Part shown: positions 1 to 10,240 of the stretch, piece after piece | How positions within the stretch are numbered: position 1 is the stretch's first letter | How the letters are laid out: each line of letters begins with the position of its first letter | DNA from: Nematopogon swammerdamellus | Lineage: Eukaryota > Arthropoda > Insecta > Lepidoptera > Adelidae | Length of the DNA: 64,000 nt | Assembly: GCA_946902875.1 (NCBI GenBank) | Contig: OX336343.1 | Coordinates: forward strand, 10,529,754 to 10,593,753 | Direction: 5' to 3' | The notes under the pieces: generated by a model | The model's database searches: none | The model's input: the letters and a program-made list of their open reading frames with translations, nothing else | What the model was told of the DNA's origin: nothing | Translations under genes and position numbers: made by a program

Positions 1-1450
1 CTAAGCGAAGGAATTGACTTGAGACCTGGCTCGGTAACGTCAGAGCAAAGTACCTATTAGTATTTAATTATAGTATTAATTAGTTATTAATAGGTAGGTA
101 CTAGCTGCAAAAACCATTCGCGAACCCCGGCATCGGGCGCGGCCGCGCCGCGCACGCGAAGGCTGCGCCGCGCACGCGAAGGCTGCGCCGCGCGCGGGCC
201 CGCGGTTGTCGACTTGTTCAGACTTGTTAGAGATACCACGCACAACGCAATTTCGCGCGGTTTTGTCTTCTATAAATGGTCACAGCTCCTACCGCGGACA
301 CTTTCATGACTGCTAGCGACCAACCAAGTTATTAAATAATTCATTAAAATAACAAAAATAAAAATATAAGTTATTAAGTAATAATAAAACAAAATTAATA
401 AATACATTTTAAAATTATTTATTTGATAATTTTTTTATTAAGATTAATAATTATATTAATCTATAATTCTAAATATATTTTCTATAATTTTTATAGTTAT
501 AAATTTTTTGCCCACTTATTAATTCTCTTCATCGTCCGCGACTACGAAATGGTTGTCCAAAGACGGACGTGAGTTAAAGTTGAATTTTGACATTGCATTA
601 ATTTTTGGGAGGTTAAATTAAAAATAAATTTACCCGACTGCGCGAAGCAAAAATGAAGGGTTATCTTTTTAGCAATTTATGTGTGTGTATGTTTGTTTTT
701 ACGTATGTTCCACCGTAGCGCCAGAACTAAGCATCCGATTATTGAGTGGGGTATCGTTGTCAAGGACTCAAACATCAAAATAACATCGTTCACTGTCTAT
801 CGAAAATACAGCTTTCGAAAATATACCTTAACGTCATATATAATAAATCTATGATAACTCATATATTCTGTTAGAGTAAAATTTTGAGAGCTTGCTCTTG
901 GTCTATAAATAAAAAATACATAAATTTACATAATAATTTTAAAGAATAGCTTTTCCACCATGATGGGCTCACTGCCTGTCAATTGTGTTAGTGTTGTGAG
1001 TTGTGACATCCCTGGAGGCTCGGCGCAGCGTAGGTAGTTATTTTAAAAATGGCCTCCAGTTATCTTACTCGTCTTCTTTTACTATGCCGCCGCGCCGCCC
1101 GCCGCCGCCGGCGATCTAATTCAGTGGAAATTCGTCAGCCGCGCGAAGCATACCTACACGCTCGCCCACGCAACTGTGCGCAGCTGCAACGCCAATAATC
1201 ACTTTACATTAAACAGTAGGCTATTAAAGCCGAAGGTATGAACTTTTCTATGGAGTGATTTATCTGTTACGAAGTTTAAGTAATCTGTGCTTCGGCGCCC
1301 ATCTTCATCGTATGAACATTATCAACTCAGCCGTTCGCCCACACTGTTCTAGTGATGTCGCTGTACAGAATCAAGGAGATAGTATGAACGAGACTCTGGA
1401 TGGATCACCTGTTTTTTGAATGCCCGATCTTTACCTAAAAGATTGATGGA
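1..1450. other. Upstream non-coding region with GC-rich island and direct repeat
   Basis: No convincing coding sequence is visible. Bases 125-200 are strongly GC-rich and contain a 20-bp unit (core GCGCCGCGCACGCGAAGGCT) repeated in tandem. Bases 1080-1180 form a second GC-rich patch. The remainder is AT-rich anonymous sequence. Confidence 0.5.
279..310 (+). promoter_or_regulatory. Possible TATA-type promoter
   Basis: CTATAAATGG lies directly downstream of the GC-rich island, and a TTTCATGAC stretch follows about 25 bp further on where an initiator could sit. No transcript or ORF is clearly attached to it. The next gene starts 1.6 kb downstream, so this is only a sequence resemblance. Confidence 0.2.
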
Positions 1451-1469
1451 AATTTATAAAAAACATGAC

Positions 1470-1806
1470 AATATGCCGCGCGTCACACAGGACTTACTTG
1501 CTTTCCCATGAATATAAAAAATTATTTTAAGCAACGATTGAAGACATATAGCATTAAAAAAAATACAGACAAGGCTGCATGTTAAATTACCTTTGCCTAT
1601 TAAAAAAAGGGATAATAAAGAAAATATGCCGCGCGTCACACAGGACCTACTTGCTAATTCGGAATGTTTCCCATCGATATACCAATTTATTATAACAACA
1701 ATTGAAGACATATAGAATTAAAATATATATATGTATATATATATATATAATAACAGACAAGGCTGCATGGTATAATACCTTTGCCTATCCCAAAAAAAGG
1801 GATAAA
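1470..1806. repeat. Diverged direct duplication (two units of about 150-180 bp)
   Basis: Two copies share the starting motif ATGCCGCGCGTCACACAGGA (from about 1474 and 1626), then ATTGAAGACATATAG, CAGACAAGGCTGCATG and CCTTTGCCTAT in the same order. The second copy is expanded by a TA dinucleotide run. The duplication ends just upstream of a poly-A tract and the membrane-protein gene. Confidence 0.75.
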
Positions 1807-1941
1807 ACAACCAAAAAAAAAAAAAAAAAAAGCAACAAAAAAAAAAAAATATATTAAAAAGAAGATATACATTCTTGTCAAAATTTGACTTTATGTCATA
1901 TTCATGTGCACATACCAATTGATAACAATAAATTATATGGA

Positions 1942-3285
1942 ATGTTTAGTTTTATATCGCATTTAATAATTGTTTTATCTTTGACAGTGTTCAGTTCTGT
2001 AGCCCGCATAAATATATTGGACCAGGGAATCTCACCTCTCCATCGTGATTCAGCTGGAATGCTGTTTTACATAAACGTGGAGAACGAGTCGTATCTCCAG
2101 CCGTACAGTCTGTCGACCAGGAGATTACGCTGCTGCCTCAAGATCGACGTCGACCAACTAGACTGCGATTCTGTCGACCTAGTCGGTGGCAGCTGGTTCA
2201 TCCAACCGAAGGCAAAGAAAACACTCGTTCTCGTATATCCTACCACGTTCCAGCACGATAAAGTTGGTTTCTGTACAGTAAACCTTCATACTAAACGCGA
2301 CACCTCTTCAGTGGTAACAAAACGACAGGTCGACATTCAATTTGATACCAGAATATTTGGTCGTACTTCGAAAGTTAATAAGGAATCACTTTTTAAGAAC
2401 TATCTCCCTCTCGACAATGTTCAAAGATGCCTGTCTCCAGACGATGATAGTTTTAACGAATGTGTACCGACTAAATGTGGTCTCAAATACGAAGGAATTA
2501 GGCCATTTTTCGACCCCAGGGTACGGCGCTGTGTCCCTGCTATGACATGTCTTAGAAACATGTCAAAGAAATACCCTGACGTCGCTTACGTTCCCAGTGG
2601 CAATGTGTGCAGAGATTTGGAACAACCTGTCACGACCGACGATCTGTACCTTATTAGCGTGGGAGCAAAGACTATATTACCTTCAATGGTTACTAAACGT
2701 AGCGACGGTATCGACGTGGTCTGCAACTGTTCCACATTATCACAATATGTCAAATACATGGCCGATCTTCTGTTCGGAAGGTATAGTTTCGACGATGCTT
2801 ACCAGAACTGTAGCGTGGAAGCAAAGGTTGCAACGCTTGCTGTCGCTGCGTTAATATTTACAGGATGCTGGCAGCTGTGTATTTGTGTTTTAGCGATGGT
2901 TCTCGGACTAAAGTTGAGGGAGATGTGGCTGCAAGGATCCCTACGAGAGACGACGTCATCTGTTGTGTATTACTTGAAGAATATCAGCAGGAAGATGAAG
3001 AAGCTCCGTCAGTCGGGAAAAAATGTGGATAGTGAAGAGGAGAAGGTAGCGGCGCAGTGCCTGATGCTCAACGAGTTCTCGATGAGGACGGAGGAGGAGA
3101 TTAGCCGGAGTGTGTCTGATTTGTGCGAGAGGATGAGTCGTGAGGTGAGCACGAGCAAGAGGTACAGAAACGAGGATGTGGGGAGTCGGGCCAACTTATC
3201 TGAAGAAAGGACCGACAGAGACGCCATTGGGAAAAATGTAGCAGCGGTACCCCCGAAATCAGAGAGACCGAAACGAAAAAAATAG
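1942..3285 (+). CDS. Single-pass type I membrane protein, Cys-rich ectodomain, function unknown
   Basis: I do not recognise the family. The frame is open from 1885, but the first ATG is at 1942 and opens directly on a hydrophobic signal peptide (MFSFISHLIIVLSLTVFSS), so I place the start there (447 residues). An extracellular region of about 275 residues has many cysteines and four N-glycosylation sequons (NES, NMS, NCS, NCS). One transmembrane helix follows at about residues 296-323 (VATLAVAALIFTG...), then a charged tail of about 120 residues rich in Lys, Arg, Glu and Ser, ending in PKSERPKRKK. The single-exon reading frame has no disruption. The layout suggests a surface receptor or adhesion-type protein, which is inference. 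No poly-A signal is obvious in the first 150 bp downstream. Confidence 0.75.
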   Translation: MFSFISHLIIVLSLTVFSSVARINILDQGISPLHRDSAGMLFYINVENESYLQPYSLSTRRLRCCLKIDVDQLDCDSVDLVGGSWFIQPKAKKTLVLVYPTTFQHDKVGFCTVNLHTKRDTSSVVTKRQVDIQFDTRIFGRTSKVNKESLFKNYLPLDNVQRCLSPDDDSFNECVPTKCGLKYEGIRPFFDPRVRRCVPAMTCLRNMSKKYPDVAYVPSGNVCRDLEQPVTTDDLYLISVGAKTILPSMVTKRSDGIDVVCNCSTLSQYVKYMADLLFGRYSFDDAYQNCSVEAKVATLAVAALIFTGCWQLCICVLAMVLGLKLREMWLQGSLRETTSSVVYYLKNISRKMKKLRQSGKNVDSEEEKVAAQCLMLNEFSMRTEEEISRSVSDLCERMSREVSTSKRYRNEDVGSRANLSEERTDRDAIGKNVAAVPPKSERPKRKK

Positions 3286-4640
3286 ATCTTTATTTACTTT
3301 AATCAGCTTCAATGGCCATTAATAACTCTGGGTATCTTTTTATTAATTAAAAATTTTGGTACGCTATTTATTACACTTAATTACTTTCAAGTTTTTTACA
3401 TCTGTTAGCTTTTATAGTGTAATTTAGAAGTGGTTTATAAGATTAATGACAATTCATGTGGAGATGAGAATGGAAATAGTAAACATATTATTATTTTTAA
3501 ACAAAGCTCTTTCAATGTCTATAACATTTCTTCATGGTGATTTATGGGCAAGTTTAAGTGATGATCTACTTATATATGAAATATCTGTTACAAAAATAAA
3601 ATTCCCGAAAAGAACTACAATAGAAATACAATAATTTATCGGCTGGACGTAGGTAAATCTTCAAAGGCTCACAACTACTAAAAATCGGTTTCTCCTGATT
3701 TATGTTTCACGTAAACCACTGAGTTTGATGTTAGAAAAAAAATATATGGCTTTCTACAAGATATACTGCTTCTCAGCATGACTCGATAGAAAAAAATCGC
3801 AAAGCATGCTCTCAAAAAATCGGAAAATCCTTGTTTCCGTGCCGTTCATCATATTAAAGTTATATCATTTTATATAATGGAAAAAAATACAATACTCCTT
3901 CCCGTCAAGGAGAGTATTATTTTATTTTGTTAAAATTAAATATTACGCCTACATTACATATTTATTACGTCCTCCAAACTCCCAGTGGTTTACGAGCAAC
4001 ATGAAACATCAATCAGGAGAATCCGATTTCTGGCACTGCTGGATCCTAGAACGATAAAAATATCGTTCTAGGCTGGATCTTTATCTTTTTTTTATTTATT
4101 TATTTTGGCACAAACAACAGAAATATGTCACAACATGTTAAAATACAAAAATAACTATAATTTACCGACATAGTTCCTAAACGTTTGTACACTTCGTGGT
4201 TAATTTATTGCAGTAAAATAAATTTAAAAAATAGAACAATAATTAGAACAGAAAAAAAAGTTTAATATAAAAAATTTAAACTAACAACAATAACTAGAAA
4301 TATGTAGGCTAATGACAGCAAAATTAAATTTATAAGCTAACGGAAACGAAATGTGTGTGTATAACATGTGTATATCCAGGAACGCGAATAGAAGAAAGAA
4401 CATACCGCACGTACACACAATTATTAGTGCACGACAAATATCCTGTACTCGTTTTTTAAACCGGTGAGACGAGTAACTGAATATATCCACTTCAGCATCA
4501 TTATCTCTAACAGATTCATATAAATGACACATTCGTAATATGGGGTTATAGTATGCCATGTTATTGTTACAAAGCGGAAGCAAAAACAACTTAGGTCGCC
4601 TAGTCCTAGCACAACAAGTGTTAAAACAAATTTTTGAAAG
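3286..4640. other. Intergenic AT-rich DNA
   Basis: No gene is supported. It contains several short poly-A/T runs and a small palindrome around 4045-4075 (CGATAAAAATATCG). Short reading frames here have no recognisable domain. Confidence 0.5.
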
Positions 4641-4647
4641 AATACGT

Positions 4648-4798
4648 CGCTCCAGTTCGGGAGTTGTCTACATAAGTCACATTTTAAGCGAAAATGAGCT
4701 TTGAATGCAGAAATATGCAGAAAAATCTGCTGAATCAGACTGCATTCAAAGCTCATTTTCGCTAAAAATGTGACTTAGACAACTCCCGAACTGGAGCG
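4648..4798. repeat. Hairpin MITE-like inverted repeat
   Basis: The left arm (4648-4719, beginning CGCTCCAGTTCGGGAGTTGT) and right arm (4739-4798, ending ACAACTCCCGAACTGGAGCG) are near-perfect reverse complements separated by about 20 bp. The copies differ by a few indels. The structure is typical of a very short foldback MITE. No target duplication is obvious. Confidence 0.8.
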
Positions 4799-4799
4799 C

Positions 4800-5715
4800 C
4801 GAATACTTAGTAGTATGTAGCTGGGAATTAATTATATTATAGAGGCACATTATGTCCAGCATATTACGTCGAACGACAAGAGAATCTAATTTAAAATGTT
4901 GCAATCTCTGGTCATATGTTTTCAATGACCTTTTTAAACCGTGTCTAATCGATATTGCCCGAAGAAATTTTTTTTGAACACTTTACATATATCGCTCACA
5001 ACACAAATGAGGGCGCAGTCCATTAGACCCAGACGAAACCAATAGCCATCCGGAGATTTTGTCAATACTTAACAATTTTATCTTATTGAGGAGTGAGTTT
5101 CGTACATTTTAGACTGTACTTTCGTACAAAACGGTTTTTTTGTTGTGCGATTTCGTCGGCCAATTTTATCTAACTTATACTAAATTTAATATTAATCGAG
5201 ATATTAATATAAAAATAAATGAATGTTAATTTGAAAAAGTGCTTCAACAGTGAAATGATGGCTGTCGTCAGTACATTTTATAACGACACACCACACGATG
5301 GGGTAGCCGTGAAAAAAAAATCATCCCCACTTTACGTGTAGGGAGGGACTCTAAAAAAAATATTTCAAATTTTTTTTTTACCACTTTGTCGGCGTTATTA
5401 AAATGTATACCCATATCAACTTACAACTTTCTAGTACTAGGGTCTTTGAGCTAAGCCGCGGACGGGCAGACGGACAGACAGACGGCGAAACTATGAGGGT
5501 TCCTTGTTGACTGCGGAACCCTAAAAATGTAACGCGTTGTAGACGACTACGATATGGAGTTTTTTGGGACTAGTCTAAAAACTATCAGTGTTCGCGACTC
5601 CGGTCAAATTGAAGTTGAACTAAACAGCAAAATATATGGCATACATACATACTATTTACATTCATACAGACAGTATATTAATTGCATTTCATAGTAGCAG
5701 GCTAGATAGCCTAGT
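4800..5715. other. Intergenic region with dispersed repeat fragment
   Basis: No gene is visible. Bases 5450-5525 carry a widespread insect-type repeat end (GGGCAGACGGACAGACAGACGG followed by ...GCGGAACCCTAAAA). Related forms recur near 33400, 40700 and 61700 in this window. Confidence 0.5.
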
Positions 5716-5717
5716 AA

Positions 5718-5855
5718 CAGTCCGGAAATCTGCTGGCATGGGACCTAACTTGAGTGTGGTTCCCCGAGGAGAGGTGATTTTGGGACTCTCGACTGCACCA
5801 CTGGTCTCTCAGCACAGGCTCACATAAAAAAATATTGGTTCACATAAAAAAATAC
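5718..5855 (+). mobile_element. LINE family A, 3' untranslated fragment
   Basis: The stretch beginning CTGGCATGGGACCTAACTTG, with GAGTGTGGTTCCCCGAGGAG, resembles the 3' untranslated end of the complete LINE-A at 7243-10235 (CTGGCATGGCGCCTCTCTGA, then a ...CGAGGAGTGG variant). It ends in short A-runs. It lies just outside the LTR element. Confidence 0.6.
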
Positions 5856-5898
5856 GAGTAGGTATGTAGAAATTGTGTGTATGTATGTATATATGTAT

Positions 5899-5902
5899 AT
5901 AT
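5899..5902. repeat. Target-site duplication ATAT (left)
   Basis: ATAT precedes the 5' LTR and recurs at 13984-13987 after the 3' LTR, giving a 4-bp target duplication as expected for a Ty3/gypsy-type integration. The left flank is a TA-repeat, so chance matching cannot be excluded. Confidence 0.7.
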
Positions 5903-6067
5903 TGTCACGACCACCTAAAGTTTGATGTATTAAAAAGAAGAAAGCTGTCAAAAAATGACAGGGAGTTTTGTTGTCAGATAAAAATGCGATAGTAAAGTTT
6001 GAAAAGTAAAGAATAGAAAAGAGTTTGTGCTGTTTAATTTTCTATCCGGCCCCAGTGCTCGGTAACA
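5903..6067 (+). repeat. 5' LTR of Ty3/gypsy-like element
   Basis: This 165-bp LTR begins TGTCACGACCACC and ends GGTAACA, giving the usual TG...CA ends. By eye it differs from the 3' LTR by three substitutions and one deleted base, about 2.4%. A short inverted motif GCTGTCA/TGACAG lies near its start. Confidence 0.92.
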
Positions 6068-6069
6068 AT

Positions 6070-6084
6070 TGGTGTCAGAGTGGG
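6070..6084 (+). promoter_or_regulatory. tRNA primer-binding site
   Basis: TGGTGTCAGAGTGGG starts two bases after the 5' LTR and would pair with a tRNA 3' end finishing in CTGACACCA. That pattern fits a leucine tRNA acceptor stem. The tRNA identity is inference. Confidence 0.75.
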
Positions 6085-6092
6085 GATAGAAA

Positions 6093-7241
6093 ATGTCAAT
6101 AACGCCGAGGGACAACGAATTCATGCAAACCAGGGCGATGGCGGCGGCAGCGCTGAACAATGACGAGGAGAAGCGTGGCGTCGTAGAAGAGGTCCAGGAC
6201 AGTACTTCACAACCTCCGGAAGTGGAGGAAGAAGCAACATCCCAGAACCCGAGCTCATTCAATATGGCCGGGCTCATGCAAATGCTAAGCGGAATGGCGG
6301 ACGAAAATCTTCGCTCTACGGAAGGAAGTCGGCAAGCCATGGAGCGTCTCGAGGCCAAGTCGGAGGAGAGTCGACGAGCTACAGAGGAAAGTCGGCAAGC
6401 GATCCTGGACACAGTAAACGGGGCGCTGTCCAAGTTGCGCCAAGACTTGGAGAAGGTGACCGCCAAAGTGGAGGAGCAGGATGCCATGTTACACCTCTAC
6501 GAGGCACGAATGACAAGACTGGAAAAAATACAAACCACTGGAGTAACCGTGAATGCCTAGACTGGAGGAACACGTTTTAAAGTTCCACCTTATGATGGCA
6601 CAACCTCGTGGGCCGCCTACAAAAAACAATTTGAGTCTGTGGAGCGGGCCAACGGGTGGAACAACGACCAGGCACTCAGCGCGTTGACATTGGGGTTGCG
6701 TGACCAGGCCCTACATGTTTTGGAAGCCGTCGGAGAGAGGACCACATATGTATAACTGCTGGAGGCTCTGGAGACAAGATATGGCGATAAACACTTGGAA
6801 CATGTGTTCAGAGCCCAACTTCGTGACCGTGTGCAGCAAGCCGGCGAGGGCCTTCAACAGTGGGCTCTGGAAATAGAAAAGCTTGTCCGAAAGGCATACC
6901 AAGCATCGTCGGCACCATTCATCATTAGCACACTGGTTCAGGCTTTCGTGGACGGAATTTGGGACATGAAAGTGAGGGCAGCCGTGCGACTGGGGCATCA
7001 CGAGACACTGAAAAATGGCTTAGCGCACGCATTAGAAGTAGAAGCAGTGCGTGCTGACTCTCGCAGACAAAGAGTGAGGGAAGTGACGGTGTCGAAATAT
7101 ACACCGGGTAGGAATAGGTTTACTCCTCGCTGCTACCGCTGCGGTATTCTTGGACATATCCGCTCTAGCTGCCCGAACAATGAACAATCAAATATGGAAG
7201 CACCGAGAACGGAGGAGCATCAGGGAAACAAGTTAACGTAA
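6093..7241 (+). pseudogene. gag: gag polyprotein with zinc knuckle, two internal stops
   Basis: One reading frame covers 383 codons from the ATG just after the primer-binding site. It is broken by TAG at 6558-6560 and TAA at 6753-6755. The N-terminal third is Glu-rich with a heptad-like stretch (SRQAMERLEAKSEESRRATE). The middle has a Ty3-type capsid look, and a CCHC zinc knuckle (CYRCGILGHIRSSC, C-x2-C-x4-H-x4-C) sits near 7131-7172. The product would form the particle shell and bind element RNA. The final stop at 7239-7241 lies inside the target duplication of the nested LINE. A frameshift signal at 7223-7229 is in register to join this frame to pol. Confidence 0.85.
7223..7229 (+). promoter_or_regulatory. 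Candidate -1 ribosomal frameshift slippery site
   Basis: GGGAAAC is read in the gag frame as G GGA AAC, the canonical X XXY YYZ arrangement. It lies 9 nt before the gag stop codon. Setting aside the 2998-bp LINE insertion with its duplication, the pol frame is exactly -1 relative to gag. Any stimulatory structure downstream has been displaced by the LINE at 7243. Confidence 0.7.
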
Positions 7242-7242
7242 C
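7238..7242. repeat. Short target-site duplication GTAAC of the nested LINE
   Basis: GTAAC at 7238-7242 recurs at 10236-10240 directly after the poly-A tail of LINE-A. The left copy belongs to gag and the right copy continues into pol. Confidence 0.65.
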
Positions 7243-10124
7243 AACATTTTAAAGTAGACCTGTGCAACATATGCGGTCTACGTGCAAACCTTGTTGCTGT
7301 CGCCCAACACCTGCAGACAGCAAAACCTCACCTTTTGTTTTTGACGGAGACTCAGGTCGCCCAACACACAACAGACCTTGACATACCAGGTTACAGTCTC
7401 TTCGAGAGATTTGTACCGAAGAGCGGTGTCTGTGTGTATGGTCGATCCGACGTCTCTGTCAAACGGCTCACTCCTTTTGAAGACCCCCAGTTCCCAGTTG
7501 TATGGATCCGCGTCAACCTTCCCCACGTGGTAAGAGTTTACGCGGGTGTATACCGCTCCCCGAACTTAGGTGCCAATGGAAGTGCCGCATTATTTGAATA
7601 TCTCAGCAGCTCAGCCGATAGACTGCTCTGCCAACTACCTACAGCAGAAATTGTGATGTTGGGGGATTTTAACGCCAAGCATGCGGATTGGCTTGGTTCC
7701 TGCGTCACGGATGCTGCTGGTAGGGATGCATATAACTTGGCCATGGCGCACGGGTTGACACAGCTTGTGTCAGGTATAACTAGAGTCCCTAGGAACCCGT
7801 CGCATAGAGCAAACCTGTTGGACCTTGTGTTGACTTCGGAGCCAAAGGGTTACAGGGCCGTTGTGAAAGCTCCACTGGGGAATTCAGATCACTGCCTTGT
7901 ATCCACAACAGTGCCAACTTCGTACTATGCGGATACCCGCGAGAGTAGTACTCGCACTGTCTGGCACTACAAGTCTGCACAATGGGACGATCTCCGAACT
8001 TTTTTCGGAGGTTATCCTTGGCAGGAGACATGCTTTCGGTCTGCAGACCCGTCTCAGATCGCCGAAGCTGTCGCCGAGGTGATTCTGCAGGGCATGGGAT
8101 ACTTTATTCCAAGTTCTGTGGTTCCCGTTGGCGGCAAGCAGAGGCCCTGGTTCAATCGTCAATGCCGCTTGGCTGTCGAGGCGAAGAACCAGGCCTTCAA
8201 ACGGTGGTTGAGCGATCGGTCTGTGGACTCGAAACGTGCCTTCAATGCTTCTGTCAAGTCCAGCAAGCGCGTGCTAAACTTGGCCAAGTTTGAGCACGAC
8301 CGAGGAGTAAGCCAAAAACTCGCACGCTGTCCTACTGGAAGTCGTGCGTTTTGGTCCCTGGCGAACTCTATCGGTCGGAACTTCTGCCGAGCTGCAACCC
8401 CACCGCTAGAACGCCCCGATGGATCACTCGCTATCCTGGCTAAGGAGAAGGCGAACATATTTGCCCGCCTCTTTGCTTCCAACTCGACCCTAGACGACCA
8501 AGGCGCTACCCCTCCATCGTTACCTCAATGCGGTACAACAATGCGTGAGGTACGATTCTATAACAGGGCGGTCTTCAAAAGTCTACGTCAGTTGGACGCC
8601 TCAAAGAGCAGTGGTCCGGACGGCGTTCCTGCGCGTGTACTAAAAATGTGTGCACTAGAATTGACACCTATCCTCACTCGTCTCTTTAGACGATCTTTCT
8701 CCACCGGTATCGTGCCTGCTTGCTGGAGGAAGGCCTCGGTCCAACCAGTGCCCAAAAAGGGCAACTCAGCTGACCCCAAAAACTATCGGCCCATTGCGAT
8801 AACCTCTCTCCTCTGTAAGGTTATGGAGCGGATCATAAACTCCCAGCTCCTGACTTATCTAGAAGCTCATAAACTCCTTGACGATAAGCAGTACGGTTTC
8901 CGTAAACAGCGATCGTCAGGAGATCTTCTAGCTTATGTCACGCACATATGGGCTGAGAGATTGGACAACTTTGGAGAGTCGCTGGCGGTCGCTTTAGATA
9001 TATCTAAGGCGTTCGATCGCGTTTGGCACCGAGGTCTCCTTAGCAAGCTTCCGGCCTACGGTGTCCCTTCGTCCCTTTGTAATTGGGTCGCCAGCTTCTT
9101 GGGAGGCCGATCAATTTTTGTAACTGTCGACGGTGCAAGATCAGCTGACTTCCCAATAAACGCTGGCGTTCCTCAGGGCTCGGTGCTGTCGCCTACACTA
9201 TTCTTGTTATTTATTAACGATTTGCTGTGCCTAGGTAACATTCACAGTTATGCAGACGACAGCACCGCACACGAGGGTTACATCAAGGACTGGACTGCTA
9301 GAGACGTGCGCATTAACGAAGCTCGACGTCTGACGGTTGAAAGAGTAGACGGTGCTCTATTTAAGGTAGCCTACTGGGGCCGCGAGAACCTTGTAGATTT
9401 CAACGTCAGAAAAACACAAGCTTGTGCCTTCTCTACCAAGGCCGACCGGTTTCCCTCCCAAGCCACATTTCAGGGTACGGCTGTACCCAACAATGACAAA
9501 TTGGACCTCCTGGGCGTGGAACTGACCAAAGATGTAGGATTTAGGAGCTTTATAGAGTCCAAAGCTACCCTTGCCTCCAGGAAATTGGGCGTCCTCTACC
9601 GCAGCAGGCGATTCTTCTCACCGGCGCAACTCCTTATGCTATACAAAGCGCAAGTTCGCCCGGTGATGGAGTATTGCAGTCATCTGTGGGAAGGATCCCC
9701 CCTTTACCTGTTGGCCTCCTTGGACTCTATCCAGCGCCGCGCCATCCGCCTAATTGGTGATCCCAAGCTTACGGAGGGACTTGAATCATTGCAACACAGG
9801 CGAACAATTGGTTCCCTTAGCCTGTTTTATAGGTACTACCATTGCCGATGTTCCGAAGAACTGGCTTCCCTCATCCCTCCTGCCCCGATCCGTATTCGTC
9901 ACACCCGCCGGACTCGCTCGGAACATCCATATGTTGTTGACACACAACTTCTGAGAACGCATCGCTTTTCGAAATCGTTCCTATGTCGTACGGCGAAAAT
10001 ATGGAACGGTCTTCCGGCGAGTGTGTTCCCCACCACCTATAACCTGGGAATCTTCAAAAGGCGTGTTAATAAATTAGACAACAACCTCTTTGTCCGCCTT
10101 GTAGCTGGCATGGCGCCTCTCTGA
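7242..10124 (+). CDS. LINE-A ORF2: endonuclease-reverse transcriptase, intact frame
   Basis: The frame is open from the insertion junction to the TGA at 10124; the first in-frame ATG-like start is not reached before the endonuclease begins (GLRANL at about 7278). The endonuclease shows LTETQ (catalytic Glu), GDFNAKH and NSDHCLV, the signature of the exonuclease-endonuclease-phosphatase fold that nicks target DNA. The RT domain follows with GPDGVP, NYRPIAITSL, GFRKQRSSGD, ALDISKAFDRVWH, GVPQGSVLSPTLF and the catalytic box SYADDST. The C-terminal part ends with LCRTAKIWNGLP. No internal stop or frameshift is present over about 960 codons, which indicates a young insertion. Confidence 0.92.
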   Translation, partial: QHFKVDLCNICGLRANLVAVAQHLQTAKPHLLFLTETQVAQHTTDLDIPGYSLFERFVPKSGVCVYGRSDVSVKRLTPFEDPQFPVVWIRVNLPHVVRVYAGVYRSPNLGANGSAALFEYLSSSADRLLCQLPTAEIVMLGDFNAKHADWLGSCVTDAAGRDAYNLAMAHGLTQLVSGITRVPRNPSHRANLLDLVLTSEPKGYRAVVKAPLGNSDHCLVSTTVPTSYYADTRESSTRTVWHYKSAQWDDLRTFFGGYPWQETCFRSADPSQIAEAVAEVILQGMGYFIPSSVVPVGGKQRPWFNRQCRLAVEAKNQAFKRWLSDRSVDSKRAFNASVKSSKRVLNLAKFEHDRGVSQKLARCPTGSRAFWSLANSIGRNFCRAATPPLERPDGSLAILAKEKANIFARLFASNSTLDDQGATPPSLPQCGTTMREVRFYNRAVFKSLRQLDASKSSGPDGVPARVLKMCALELTPILTRLFRRSFSTGIVPACWRKASVQPVPKKGNSADPKNYRPIAITSLLCKVMERIINSQLLTYLEAHKLLDDKQYGFRKQRSSGDLLAYVTHIWAERLDNFGESLAVALDISKAFDRVWHRGLLSKLPAYGVPSSLCNWVASFLGGRSIFVTVDGARSADFPINAGVPQGSVLSPTLFLLFINDLLCLGNIHSYADDSTAHEGYIKDWTARDVRINEARRLTVERVDGALFKVAYWGRENLVDFNVRKTQACAFSTKADRFPSQATFQGTAVPNNDKLDLLGVELTKDVGFRSFIESKATLASRKLGVLYRSRRFFSPAQLLMLYKAQVRPVMEYCSHLWEGSPLYLLASLDSIQRRAIRLIGDPKLTEGLESLQHRRTIGSLSLFYRYYHCRCSEELASLIPPAPIRIRHTRRTRSEHPYVVDTQLLRTHRFSKSFLCRTAKIWNGLPASVFPTTYNLGIFKRRVNKLDNNLFVRLVAGMAPL

Positions 10125-10235
10125 GCGTGGTTTCGCGAGGAGTGGGGTTATTGGCTGTGTGTTAATCGTTCTTTGAACTTTTGGGCACAGCCACCCGTGC
10201 CGGTAGTCTATAAAAAAAAAAAAAAAAAAAAAAAA
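7243..10235 (+). mobile_element. LINE family A (CR1/Jockey-like), ORF2 copy with poly-A tail
   Basis: This non-LTR retrotransposon is inserted at the gag-pol junction of the LTR element in the same orientation. It starts at the endonuclease domain, so ORF1 and the 5' UTR are missing. It ends in 24 A residues (10212-10235) and is flanked by GTAAC. Related copies lie at 5718-5855, 21796-23168, 31310-32135 and 42014-42413. The clade within the CR1/Jockey superclade cannot be settled by eye. Confidence 0.9.
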
Positions 10236-10240
10236 GTAAC

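Noticed and set aside
1454..1918. Overlapping short minus-strand ORFs near the first gene
   Set aside because: They consist of translated poly-A/T and TA runs and overlap a direct duplication.
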